Source: Chamaesiphon minutus PCC 6605 (lineage in GTDB: Bacteria > Cyanobacteriota > Cyanobacteriia > Cyanobacteriales > Chamaesiphonaceae). Taken from it: DNA of 64,000 nucleotides. Below, in pieces: positions 55,461 through 64,000 of the stretch. The notes beneath the pieces were generated by a model, which saw nothing but the letters and a program-made list of their open reading frames with translations, was not told the origin of the DNA and did no database searches. The first letter of the stretch is position 1; each line of letters opens with the position of its first letter. The position numbers and the translations under genes were made by a program. Where the stretch lies: assembly GCF_000317145.1 (NCBI RefSeq), contig NC_019697.1:4038886-4102885 (forward strand), read 5' to 3'.

Positions 55461-56223
55461 TGGTTTAACTCAGTAATTTTGGGCGATCGATAACAGAGTT
55501 GCTTCCCACACGAACCAAATTATAAAATCGGTATCTTTCGGCACATACAAATTAAAAATTAGCTTGACTATCAGTATAGAAATTTAGCAATTATTGAGGA
55601 TCGTCCCATTTGTAGATCTCGCATCTGCCATTAGACAGAGCACATTCAATTAGCTCGAATTACGCTCGATCGCAAATCCATATTGCCATCATCAGATTGC
55701 CTGAGATATTTATAGCTCCCTAGCGCAGCAAATTACAACTCGATCGATTACATCATTAATGTAATGGATTCAGACCCCCAACTTCTCTAATAAGTAAGGT
55801 TTGTGCAACTCAGAAACATAAAAAATGCTGTCTATCTTTAGAGAGACAAGTATTTAAAAAATATCTCTAATGAGCTAGGACAAAAACATCTTTTTCTATC
55901 GATCGACTGACTATTTTAGTTCTAGCAAATTGATAAGCTTTATTAAGTATTTGCGATCGAACTATTAGCAATATTCATATGTCTAGATTAATCGACAGAA
56001 CTTCCAAAACGCCTTTATCTACTGTAATTACATTTGTAAATGTTACTACATTGGAGTGGACAAGGGCTGTAGACTTAGTTCCAAATTTCGATAGAGACAA
56101 TCCGACGATGCGAATACCTAGCGACTAAAACAGTTGCCGCAGATAGCAACGATATTATTCTATATATTGTATAGATTCAAGTTACAAGTCCCATATTTTT
56201 TGAAACTAAGGAAGATAAAGCTC
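55461..56223. other. Gene-poor region with one short ORF
   Basis: About 760 AT-rich bases. The only plausible frame is 55979-56128 plus (49 residues, MSRLIDRTSKTPLSTVITFV, then NVTTLEWTRAVDLVPNF). It has no recognised family or clear ribosome site, so I do not call it as a gene. The promoter of the PRC-barrel gene should be here. Confidence 0.4.
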
Positions 56224-56465
56224 GTGCGTAAAGGTAAAGATGTTATTGGTAAGTCTGTAGTTACTTATGATTCGGGCAAGAAAATATCGACAATTAAAGA
56301 TCTCATTTTTAGCCAGAATGATAATACTTTACTCGGATTTTTAATTAATGAAGGTAGCTGGTTGAGTAAGGCTAGGCGACAAGCTCCAATCTGCCGGACG
56401 TTTGGCTAGTACCAAGGTAACCGATGCCATTGTAGATCGATCCGCTCAACAAGACTTCGTACTGG
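56224..56465 (+). pseudogene. PRC-barrel domain protein, 5' part (broken by deletion and IS607)
   Basis: From a GTG at 56224 with AAGGA at 56209: MRKGKDVIGKSVVTYDSGKK, then ISTIKDLIFSQNDNTLLGFL, INEGSWLSKA, a PRC-barrel domain. At about 56375 the frame shifts and a large middle part is missing; in the new frame the text resumes as GDKLQSAGRLASTKVTDAIV, DRSAQQDFVLG. The second IS607 copy then cuts in at 56466. The gene was therefore damaged twice. Confidence 0.8.
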
Positions 56466-56538
56466 GGTTTTTGAACTGCACCTAAATACCTAGATCAAAC
56501 TATACATAACTAGACAAATTATCTGTTATAATGATTTT

Positions 56539-57141
56539 ATGTCTAGTTTAACGCCACAGGAAGCAGCCACCTTACTCGGTGTAACGGTTAGAACCCTACA
56601 CAGATGGGAACTTGATGGAAAAATCAAGTCCACTCGCACTGCTGGCGGTCATCGTCGGTATGACATAGCAGATTTAATTAGCAATAAATCGGATACTCAA
56701 TTAACAGTAGGCTATGCCAGAGTTTCTAGTCACGACCAGAAAGAAGATCTAACTAGGCAAGTTATAGTTTTAGAAAGTTATTGTGCTAAACATGGCTGGG
56801 GGTTTGAAGTAATTCAAGATCTTGGCAGTGGAATGAACTATAAAAAGAAAGGACTAATTAGGCTAATCAAGTTAATTACATCTTATCAAGTTGAACGACT
56901 AGTTCTAACTCATAAAGATAGATTACTTAGATTTGGGTCAGATCTAATTTTCACATTATGCGAACAATTTGGAACAGAGGTGATAATTATCAATCGCTCT
57001 GATGATAGTACATTTGAGGAAGATTTAGCATCAGACGTACTCGAAATCATCACTGTATTTTCTGCTCGTTTATACGGTAGTCGTTCTCATAAGAATAAGA
57101 AAATAGTAGAAGAGTTAAAGGAGGTAGCAAAACAGTTATGA
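56539..57141 (+). CDS. tnpA: IS607-family serine recombinase TnpA, copy 2
   Basis: 200 residues, identical to the protein at 18101-18703: MerR-like helix-turn-helix then resolvase domain with GYARVSSHDQ. Stop overlaps tnpB start by ATGA. Because tnpB of this copy is frameshifted, this TnpA could still mobilise the element together with copy 1. Confidence 0.95.
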   Translation: MSSLTPQEAATLLGVTVRTLHRWELDGKIKSTRTAGGHRRYDIADLISNKSDTQLTVGYARVSSHDQKEDLTRQVIVLESYCAKHGWGFEVIQDLGSGMNYKKKGLIRLIKLITSYQVERLVLTHKDRLLRFGSDLIFTLCEQFGTEVIIINRSDDSTFEEDLASDVLEIITVFSARLYGSRSHKNKKIVEELKEVAKQL

Positions 57142-58301
57142 GAATCAGTTTTAAAACCGAACTAAAACTGAATAACTATCAAAGAACTCAACTGGCTAGA
57201 CATGCGGGTGTAGCTCGTCATGCTTGGAACTGGGGCTTAGATCTGTGTAAAAAAATTCTCGACTACAATCGAGAAAATCCAACAGAGAAACTAAGATTTC
57301 CATCAGCGATCGATCTGCATAAATTCCTAGTCAAGTGGGTGAAGGTTGAAAACCCTTGGTATTACGAAGTATCCAAAACTAGCCCTCAATATGCGCTGAG
57401 ATACTTAGCGAGTGCATTTTCTGATTTCTTTAGAAAGAAAACTGCGAATGGTCGGCGGGTGGGCTTTCCCAGATTCAAGCGCAAAGGTCAGCATGATAGC
57501 TTTACCTTGGAAGGGACTATTAAAGTTGAACATCGTTGGCTTCAATTACCAAAAATAGGAGTAGTAAAGACTTACGAACGATTGCCGCAAGGATTGACGC
57601 CTAAAACAGCAATAATTAGTCGAACCGCTGACCGTTGGTTTGTCTCTTTTAGCTATGAAGTCGAACCAAACACTACAGCTAAACTAGTTGGTGTTTGTGG
57701 TGTAGACTTAGGGATTAAAACACTAGCTACTTTAAGCACAGGTGCAACGTTCCCCAACCCTCAACCTTACCGTCAATCTCAATCCAGATTAGCTAGGCTT
57801 CAAAAAGCAGCTAGCCGCAAGGTTAAAGGCTCAAACAATCGACAAAAGGCGAATTTAAAAGTAGCCAAACAACATGCAAAAACTGCCAACATTCGTAAAG
57901 ATACACTTAACAAATTAACTACTCACTTGGCTAAGAACCACAGCCAAGTAGTAATTGTAAGATTTGAATGTATCGGGAATGTTATCCAATCATTGTTTGG
58001 CTAAGTCAATTGCTAGATTTAGGTATGTATGAATTTTCGTCGCCAATTAACTTATAAATGTGAGCTATATGGTAGTGAATTGATTACTGTAGGTCGCTTT
58101 TTTCCAAGTTCTAAAACTTGTTCTTGTTGTGGGCATATCCAAGACATGCTGCTCAAAGAACGTGTTTTTAACTGTCAGCAATGCAATATCACTATCGACC
58201 GCGATCTGAATGCTGCACGCAATCTAGAACATCAAGCTCTGTCTTGTCGCACACAAACGGGAGGGAACCTCCCGTTCGATGCGCCGCTTATAGTAGCCTA
58301 A
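57138..58301 (+). pseudogene. tnpB: TnpB of IS607 copy 2, frameshifted at the RuvC-II region
   Basis: Identical to copy 1 through residue 273, then an extra T after ATTG (about 57958) replaces the catalytic Glu274 and ends translation at 58004. Two more T insertions (about 58014 and 58035) bring the frame back, so the C-terminal zinc ribbon and the TIDRDLNAARN motif are intact at 58029-58301. The copy lacks the RuvC-II glutamate in any continuous product and should be nuclease-dead. Confidence 0.93.
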
Positions 58302-58426
58302 ACACTATACTGGGTGCAGCTTGCGCCTGGAAGCCTACAGAGGGATAGCCGCTCCGATGCCCCCGTTGAAGTAGGAAGTAGACATCAATCTAGCTTGTCT
58401 AGATTTGTATAGGTTCTATCAAGCGG
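58236..58426 (+). ncRNA. Probable omega RNA scaffold, copy 2
   Basis: Same sequence as 19795-19985 up to the element end, including the AACGGGAGG hairpin. The guide would be the downstream flank AGAGCGGCACAACAAA (PRC-barrel gene). With its own TnpB disabled it could only serve TnpB supplied by copy 1. Confidence 0.55.
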
Positions 58427-59170
58427 AGAGCGGCACAACAAACTGTACAGCTACCCGATGGTACTGAGTTGGTGGCAGCAGGTACGATAATTACACCCCA
58501 AATTGTCGCTATGGCTGAAAAATGGGAGATCCTCGATCTACTCTATCGAGCTGCTGGCGGTAGTTTGACGGCACCTTTGGGCGCGCGAGTCGGCGAAGCG
58601 ATGGCGGGGTTGGGGATCGATCGAGCGCAGGGACGACGCGCGCAACGAGCGGTATATGCCCCAGATGGTTATATTATTGCCGCGCAAGGGCAAATTGTCA
58701 CCGCACGGACGATCGAGCGCGCTAAGGCGACGCGCCAAGAGTCGGCATTATTAGAAGCAGTCGGGTTGACGGCTCCTGCGGCCTTGCAGTCCCAAGCAGG
58801 CGCGTTAGCTGTCAGTACGGGCGATCGACTCAAAACCACCACAACAGCAGCCAGCGATCGAATTCAAGCCAGTACGGCAAACATTTGGGAGCGGGTTAAA
58901 CAAACGAGCAATGAATTGCAAGGCAAAAGCGCGCAAGCACTCGAACAACAGCGGATTAAGCGCGCTTTAGGTCGCCCGACTACTCGAGTGATTCTCGATC
59001 GCGACGATCGGGTCATCTTGAATATGGGCGAATTAATCTCTTATAAAGCGATCGCCATGGCTCGTGATGCAGACGTCCTCGATCTATTGCTGGATTCGGT
59101 CTATACCGAAACGCCGCAGTTCTCGATCGAAGAGCTACGCGCGCCAGCCAAGGGGACGGCAGCTCTGTAA
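58427..59170 (+). pseudogene. PRC-barrel domain protein, 3' part
   Basis: After the IS607 copy the frame continues RAAQQTVQLPDGTELVAAGT, then IITPQIVAMAEKWEILDLLYRAAGGSL. A repeat of the module occurs at the C-terminus (LGRPTTRVILDRDDRVILNMGELISYKAIAMARDADVLDLLLDSV). A separate translation start at 58469 (MVAAGTIITP) would give 233 residues, so a truncated protein is possible. Confidence 0.75.
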
Positions 59171-59329
59171 GATTTGAGGGAAAAGGGTAAAGGAACACGC
59201 TGGCTATATACCCCTTCGCCCTTATCGCTTAACCTTTCTCCCTCACATCACTAAATAGTCAATACATGTCGATGCTAAATGTGAATCGATCGATTACACC
59301 TTACAATTATCTAAAATAAAAAAATAAGT

Positions 59330-60124
59330 ATGTCTCTGACAAAGCGTTGGATTGCAGAGTTTTTGGGTACCTTCTGGTTAGTGCTGGGGGGCTGTGGGAG
59401 TGCAGTATTTGCCGCAGCATATTCGGATCGTGTTGGCTCGGCAACTAAAGCAGCGGCTTCATTAGGGATTGGGACAATTGGAGTAGCACTGGCTTTTGGA
59501 TTGAGTGTTTTGACAATGGCTTATGCGATCGGTCATATTTCCAACTGCCATCTCAATCCCGCAGTATCGTTTGGCCTGTGGGCTGGCAAGAGATTTCCAG
59601 CATCGGAATTATTGCCTTATATTATTGCGCAAGTCGGAGGATCGATCGTGGCGGCTTTGACGATCTACTTTATCGCCACGGGTAAAGATGGCTATGCACT
59701 TGCGGGGACTAACCCACTGGCTACGAATGGGTTTGGCGTCCACTCACCGCAAGGTTACACGCTGCTAGCGTGCGCGATTACCGAAGCTGTGATGACATTT
59801 ATGTTTTTGCTGGTCATCCTCGGGGCGACAGATATTCGCGCACCGCAAGGGTTTGCACCGATGGCGATCGGGTTGACGCTGATACTGATTCACCTAATTT
59901 CGATTCCAATTACCAATACGTCTGTAAATCCGGCTCGCAGTACTGGGCCAGCTCTGGTGGTAGGAATATTCGGGCAAACAGAGTTGTTCGGCCAGTTGTG
60001 GCTGTTTTGGATCGCGCCGACGATCGGTGCGATCGCAGCGGGATGTTTCTATCATGCCATATTTGAATCAGCCGCACTCGGCCAAAAAGCACATCCCGAA
60101 CGGCAGGCTAGTGGCGATCTCTAA
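59330..60124 (+). CDS. aqpZ: Aquaporin Z (water channel)
   Basis: 264 residues, six membrane helices and both NPA half-helix motifs: [12 protein letters not shown] and [13 protein letters not shown]. The [12 protein letters not shown]-terminal and the AqpZ-like Arg after the second NPA are typical for water-selective channels. Integral membrane water channel. It is convergent with the split histidine kinase; a hairpin at 60145-60186 lies between. Confidence 0.95.
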   Translation: MSLTKRWIAEFLGTFWLVLGGCGSAVFAAAYSDRVGSATKAAASLGIGTIGVALAFGLSVLTMAYAIGHISNCHLNPAVSFGLWAGKRFPASELLPYIIAQVGGSIVAALTIYFIATGKDGYALAGTNPLATNGFGVHSPQGYTLLACAITEAVMTFMFLLVILGATDIRAPQGFAPMAIGLTLILIHLISIPITNTSVNPARSTGPALVVGIFGQTELFGQLWLFWIAPTIGAIAAGCFYHAIFESAALGQKAHPERQASGDL

Positions 60125-60144
60125 CTCGGATCGGCGATTTTCCT

Positions 60145-60186
60145 AAATAATGTTGGTTTCTCCCCATGGAGAGGTTGACATTATTT
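60145..60186. terminator. Bidirectional hairpin between aqpZ and the histidine-kinase gene
   Basis: AAATAATGT (60145-60153) pairs with ACATTATTT (60178-60186), with an inner TCTCC-CCAT-GGAGA stem. It overlaps the kinase stop codon. Confidence 0.6.
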
Positions 60187-60410
60187 AATTGGCTTGAGCC
60201 AGGTAAAGCAGAAACAAGCACCCGTAACTCGATCGTCATCCAACCAGATCCGCCCCCCTTCACCTTCCACGATCTTTTTGACCATAGCCAAACCAATACC
60301 AGTATTCTCGGTCGAATTACTCGGTTTGAGCGTCTGAAAAATCTCAAAAATTCGATTCCTAGCCTCGCCAGCAGGGATACCTGGGCCATCATCGGCGATC
60401 GAGAATTGAT
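60181..60410 (-). pseudogene. Multi-PAS histidine kinase, C-terminal ATPase fragment
   Basis: After removing the IS, the kinase frame continues as QFSIADDGPGIPAGEARNRIFEIFQTLK, then NTGIGLAMVKKIVEGEGGRIWLDDDRVTGACFCFTWLKPIK and stop. G1 (DDGPGI) and G2 (GIGLAMVKK) boxes are intact. It has lost its N-terminal domains because of the IS. Confidence 0.93.
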
Positions 60411-61906
60411 ACTCGATGTTCAAGTTTTTGAAAACTGCTGAAGTGTATGATATGGGATGAAGGATCGGTATAGAAAGGTAAAGACATGCTACTCAATAAG
60501 CCTTTGCCCTTCATCGAAGACTTTATCAACGAATTGAACAAGGGACTGAAAAGTTACAATCCAGATGGGGGCTTGAGCAGAATTCAGCGTGGATGGATCG
60601 GATTCTGTCTGATGGGCATAATACTGACGAACAGCGTATGCTGGGCAAGATTTGAACGGGTGAGCCTGGGGAAATACAGCCTGGGAGCCTTATCATGGAT
60701 GTTTCGCAAATCCAAACTGCCATGGGAGATGATGCTTCAAGTTAGTATAGCAATAGTGCTCAAGCAGTATGGTATTTCTGGAGGTACTTTGGTGACTGAC
60801 GACTCAGATCATCAGCGCAGTAAGAAGACACCAAGGTTATTCAAAACCCATAAAATCAGAGACAAAGGTAGCGGGGGATATATAAATGGTCAAAACATAG
60901 TGTTATTAATACTAGTTACTGACAAAGTGAGCTTGCCAGTTGGATTTGAGGTCTATCAACCTGACCCTCAACAACAAGCATGGACAAGAGAAGATCAACG
61001 TCTGAGAAAGAAAGGTATCGCGAAAAAAAACCGCCCAGAGGCTCCACCCCATAATCCAGACTACCCAACTAAACCAGAATTAGTGTTGCGATTAATGGAG
61101 CAGTTTCGGAAGCACCACAGTCAAATCAAGATCAAAGCCGTCGTTGCTGATGCACTATATGGTCAGGCAAAATTCATGGATGCAGCATCAGGCTTATTTG
61201 GTGGAGTCCAAGTCATTAGCCAATTGCGTTATAACCAAAATATTCGTTTTCGAGGCCGAAAACAAAGCCTAAAGCACTATTTTTCAAGTTATCCGGGAGT
61301 TCCTCAAGAGTTGAGTATTCGAGGTCAACCTGCCATTACAGCCAATGTTGGAAGTATCAGAGTGGAAGTTTGTGCTCACGGAAAAAAGCGATTTGTGATT
61401 GCGCTGAAGTATCCGGGTGAGCAAGATTATCGATATTTAGTTGCTACGGATCTGACTTGGCGCACCATAGATATCATCCAAGCGTATACACTGAGATGGT
61501 TAGTAGAGGTTTTCATCGAGGACTGGAAGTCTTATGAAGGTTGGGCGCAGTTGGCCAAGCAAACAGGTAAAGAAGGGACAAGCCGTGGCCTGACCCTGAG
61601 TCTGTTGCTTGACTTATGCCTCTTGCTTCACCCGAGACAAATAGCCCGCGTTGACAGCAAGCTGCCCGCATATACTGTGGGCAGTCTACTCCGCAATCTT
61701 CAGATGGAAGCTTTGTTGTTATATTTTGAGCAGTTGCTACAAGCACCTAATCCGGTTGAGCAGTTGAATCAATTAAGTCAATCAGTTCAGGAGTTTTCCT
61801 TTTGTAGATCGTCTGGTAAACATATGAGTGGTAGAGATTTAGGTCGCTTAGAACCCACTCCCTCCCTCAATCGTCGAGCTGTAGCTTAAAAACTTGAACA
61901 TCGAGT
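60411..61906 (+). mobile_element. DDE-type insertion sequence (IS4/IS701-like) in a histidine-kinase gene
   Basis: 1496 bp with 19-bp perfect terminal repeats (ACTCGATGTTCAAGTTTTT) at 60411-60429 and 61888-61906. GAT flanks both ends (60408-60410 and 61907-61909) as a 3-bp duplication. Removing the element and one GAT restores GDYYQFSIADDGPGIP in the kinase frame. Confidence 0.92.
60486..61889 (+). CDS. DDE transposase (IS4/IS701-like)
   Basis: 467 residues. First acid in TLVTDDSDHQRSKKT, second in IKAVVADALYGQAKFMDAA, and LRWLVEVFIEDWKSYEGWAQL holds the glutamate of the DDE triad. The C-terminus is leucine-rich and ends in a basic tail. Intact and probably active. Family placement is by pattern; IS4 or IS701 cannot be separated with certainty. 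Confidence 0.9.
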   Translation: MLLNKPLPFIEDFINELNKGLKSYNPDGGLSRIQRGWIGFCLMGIILTNSVCWARFERVSLGKYSLGALSWMFRKSKLPWEMMLQVSIAIVLKQYGISGGTLVTDDSDHQRSKKTPRLFKTHKIRDKGSGGYINGQNIVLLILVTDKVSLPVGFEVYQPDPQQQAWTREDQRLRKKGIAKKNRPEAPPHNPDYPTKPELVLRLMEQFRKHHSQIKIKAVVADALYGQAKFMDAASGLFGGVQVISQLRYNQNIRFRGRKQSLKHYFSSYPGVPQELSIRGQPAITANVGSIRVEVCAHGKKRFVIALKYPGEQDYRYLVATDLTWRTIDIIQAYTLRWLVEVFIEDWKSYEGWAQLAKQTGKEGTSRGLTLSLLLDLCLLLHPRQIARVDSKLPAYTVGSLLRNLQMEALLLYFEQLLQAPNPVEQLNQLSQSVQEFSFCRSSGKHMSGRDLGRLEPTPSLNRRAVA

Positions 61907-64000
61907 GATAATAATCGCCACAATCTTTAGCACCGATCTCAATCCGACCATCAGCGCGTTGATGATGTTTGATTGCATTACTCATTAAATTAGCAAAAAC
62001 TTGACCGAGTAAAATCCGCTTGGCAGTAATTGTCGGCAACGGTGAGACCATCTCGATCTCAAATCCGACAGGCGGATCGAGCGAATCGATCGTCTCGGCG
62101 ATCAGTTGGGTTACATCCACAGTTTCGGTTGCTAAGTCCTCTCTACCCAATCGCGAATAGCGCAGTAATCCATCGATCAGCGCGCTCATCCGGTAGACGC
62201 GTTGGCGTAGGAGTTCAAACTGCTGTCGTTCGTCCTCACAGAGGCGATCTTTAATATCCTCTTCGATCCATTCTGCCAGATTGGCGATCGCCCGCAATGG
62301 AGCTTTGAGATCGTGGGAAGCGATCCGCACGAAGCTGTCTAATTCCTCATTCCGTTCTGTAAGCTGATGTTGTGCTAGTAGAAGCGAAGTATTAAGCTGT
62401 TGCAGCTCGACGGTTTGTTGTTGATTTGTGAGTTCTAATTGCTTGCGGTGGGTGATATCTAGAACGGCAGAGAGAAAATAACTAGGTGCGCCGAGTTGAC
62501 CTTCAGGGGCGATTTCTCTCACGAGGGAGACTGTCAGGCTGACCCATACGTGGTGACCCTGCTTGTGAATATACCGTTTTTCGAGCGTATATTCTTGAAT
62601 CTCATCTTGCAATAATCGATCGACTAAAGCTATATCTTCACAAAGATCCGCAGGTTCGGTAATATCGTGAAAAGTCAATTGTAAGAGTTCTGCACTGCTG
62701 TAACCAAGAATCTCGCAAAACTTACGATTTACCCGCTGGAACTGACCCTGGGGAGCGACATGGGCAAAGCCTACAGGGGTGTATTCAAAAGTATACCGAA
62801 ATAGTTCCTCGCTAGCTTGGATCGCAACAGCAGCGTCTCGACGATCGGTAATATCGCGCGAAACGCCTAATATGCGCTCGACCCGACCCTCCCCATCGAG
62901 GATAGGGGTGACAATGACTTCCCACCATTTGGGCTTACCTGTAGCAGTCGGACAAAATCCTTCAAATTCGCCTCTTTTGCCATCTCTAGCTAGATCTAGA
63001 GCGCGTTCGATCTTTTCCGCTGCGTCACTAGGCCAAAGTTCGCTCCAGTGCTTATTGACGATCGTGGTAAAGTCCTTAATTCCCAACCTACTGAGTCCGC
63101 CATGGTTCATGTACAGCACACGGCCTGCCAAGTCAAACACCTTGATACAATCATTATTGCTTTCTAAAATCTGGCGTTGAAATTCTTCACTGCGACGCAG
63201 TGCTTCTTCGTTGCGCTTGAGATCGGTGATATCGGAGATTAAGCCCGATAGATACACTTTGCCCTCTTCATCGGTGCCGATTTCGCTGACCCCAACCAAC
63301 CACCGGATGCTGCCATCCCGACAGACAATCCGATATTCACAGCGGTGCTGTGGCAATCTCCCCGCAACCGTCTCTCGAACGATGGCTTCTACCCGTTGGA
63401 GATCGTCAGGGTGTATCCTTTGCGACCATTCACTGTAAGTTTTTTGCGTGCTATCGGGTTCGTAGTCGAGTAAAATTTCAAATTCGCGCGTCCAATATAA
63501 CTTGTTTTCTGCTAGTTCCCAATACCAAGCCCCAGCTTTAGCGACTTGAAGGGCTGATGCCAAGCGTTCGCTGTAGCGTTCGAGACGAGCGCGATCGCTT
63601 TGGGCTTGCTCGATCTGAGTCAAATCGCGGCCTTCAGGAATCAGTAGGATGACTTCACCACGATCGTTACGAATTGGCGTCAACGAAAAATCTAGCGGAA
63701 TTAGGCGATCGTCAGCACCTGCTATTTCAACCCGATAACGGACGAATTCGCCAGCCGCCGCCCGTGCGGTAGCCGCGCGCATCTGTTGTTGGACTGCTGG
63801 CGAAAATTTCCAGCCCGACACTTCCCAAAACTTGTGCCCGATCGCTTCTGCTGCTGCCATCCCCCCAAATTTCAAGGCCGTCTGATTGGCTTCGAGCAGC
63901 GTCCCATCCGGTTCGACTAAACCGATAAACTGGAATGCACCATCAAAAATCGCTCGAAACTTGCGTTCGCTGAGCTGGAGAGCCATCATCGCTTGTTTGT
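61907..64000 (-). pseudogene. Multi-PAS sensor histidine kinase, N-terminal part, extends beyond the window
   Basis: The frame is open past the right edge; the ATG at 63989 sits in KQAMMALQLSERKFRAIFDG, typical inside a longer kinase, so the true start is outside. At least four PAS/PAC units follow: about residues 1-120, 140-260, 270-385 and 390-510 counted from that ATG. HisKA is RIASHDLKAPLRAIANLAEWIEEDI, with the phospho-acceptor His. The ATPase domain begins but is cut by the IS at GAKDCGDYYH. Full-length signalling is lost unless the IS leaves precisely. Confidence 0.9.

Larger units (their letters stand above)
56466..58426 (+). mobile_element. IS607-family element, copy 2, inserted in a PRC-barrel gene
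   Basis: Same ends as copy 1 (GG...GG), 1961 bp against 1958 bp. The three-base difference is three single T insertions in tnpB. Joining the flanks at GG gives an open frame DFVLG-RAAQQTVQLPDGTELVAAG, typical of the PRC-barrel gene, which confirms the insertion site. Confidence 0.93.

Noticed and set aside
55979..56128. 49-codon ORF before the PRC-barrel gene
   Set aside because: No clear ribosome site or family; mentioned only as content of the gap.

Overview
The window comes from a cyanobacterium. CGATCG/GCGATCGC (HIP1-like) motifs are very dense, and the gene content is typical of the phylum: a one-helix high-light-inducible protein, ferredoxin-type heme oxygenase, a CAAD/CURT1-like membrane protein, CobN, glycogen synthase, a PATAN response regulator and a DUF4912 protein. 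The genus cannot be fixed from sequence alone; the CGATCG density and heavy repeat load would suit Chamaesiphon or a relative, but that is a guess. I saw no rRNA, tRNA or CRISPR array.

Layout. 1-14.5 kb: mostly chromosomal genes (degenerate MBL-fold protein, S2P-like protein without its zinc motif, DUF4912, ABC exporter, HAD phosphatase, histidine-kinase-like protein without its phospho-histidine, GH15/phosphorylase-kinase-like protein, Hlip, FKBP isomerase), plus a strong orphan small-RNA candidate at about 6.0 kb. 14.5-22 kb: a mobile patch with an ISL3 element, a PemK-type toxin pair, a truncated NadS-like antitoxin, an IS607 element (tnpA, tnpB and probable omega RNA) and an IS66 transposase, with damaged small genes between them. 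22-30 kb: cobN carrying in-frame repeat insertions, then an accessory island with a truncated HGTS-type fragment, an AbiTii-domain protein, a KTSC protein, two BrnT/BrnA pairs and an orphan ribbon-helix-helix antitoxin. 30-54 kb: mainly housekeeping (leuS, dnaE, hslO, tldD, Nudix, glgA, ho1) with exported or signalling proteins, and a tandem family of unknown proteins with a third, broken copy. 54-64 kb: a cobalamin riboswitch-controlled DUF1636 operon, a CAAD protein, a PRC-barrel gene broken by the second IS607 copy, aqpZ, and a multi-PAS histidine kinase split by a DDE-type IS that continues beyond the window.

The most unusual signals are repeats. A 49-nt palindromic repeat family lies inside the reading frames of both leuS and cobN. 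A second palindromic family (NPPKSP/PPFLRG when translated) also sits in frame in cobN. A TTTAGGC heptamer array supplies the stop codons of two genes and one arm of the ho1 terminator. Local duplicated fragments of cobN, hslO and a gene of unknown function point to an actively rearranging genome. The two IS607 copies share identical ends at GG dinucleotides; joining the flanks of copy 2 restores an open PRC-barrel reading frame across the site. Copy 2 carries three clustered +T insertions across the RuvC-II region of tnpB.
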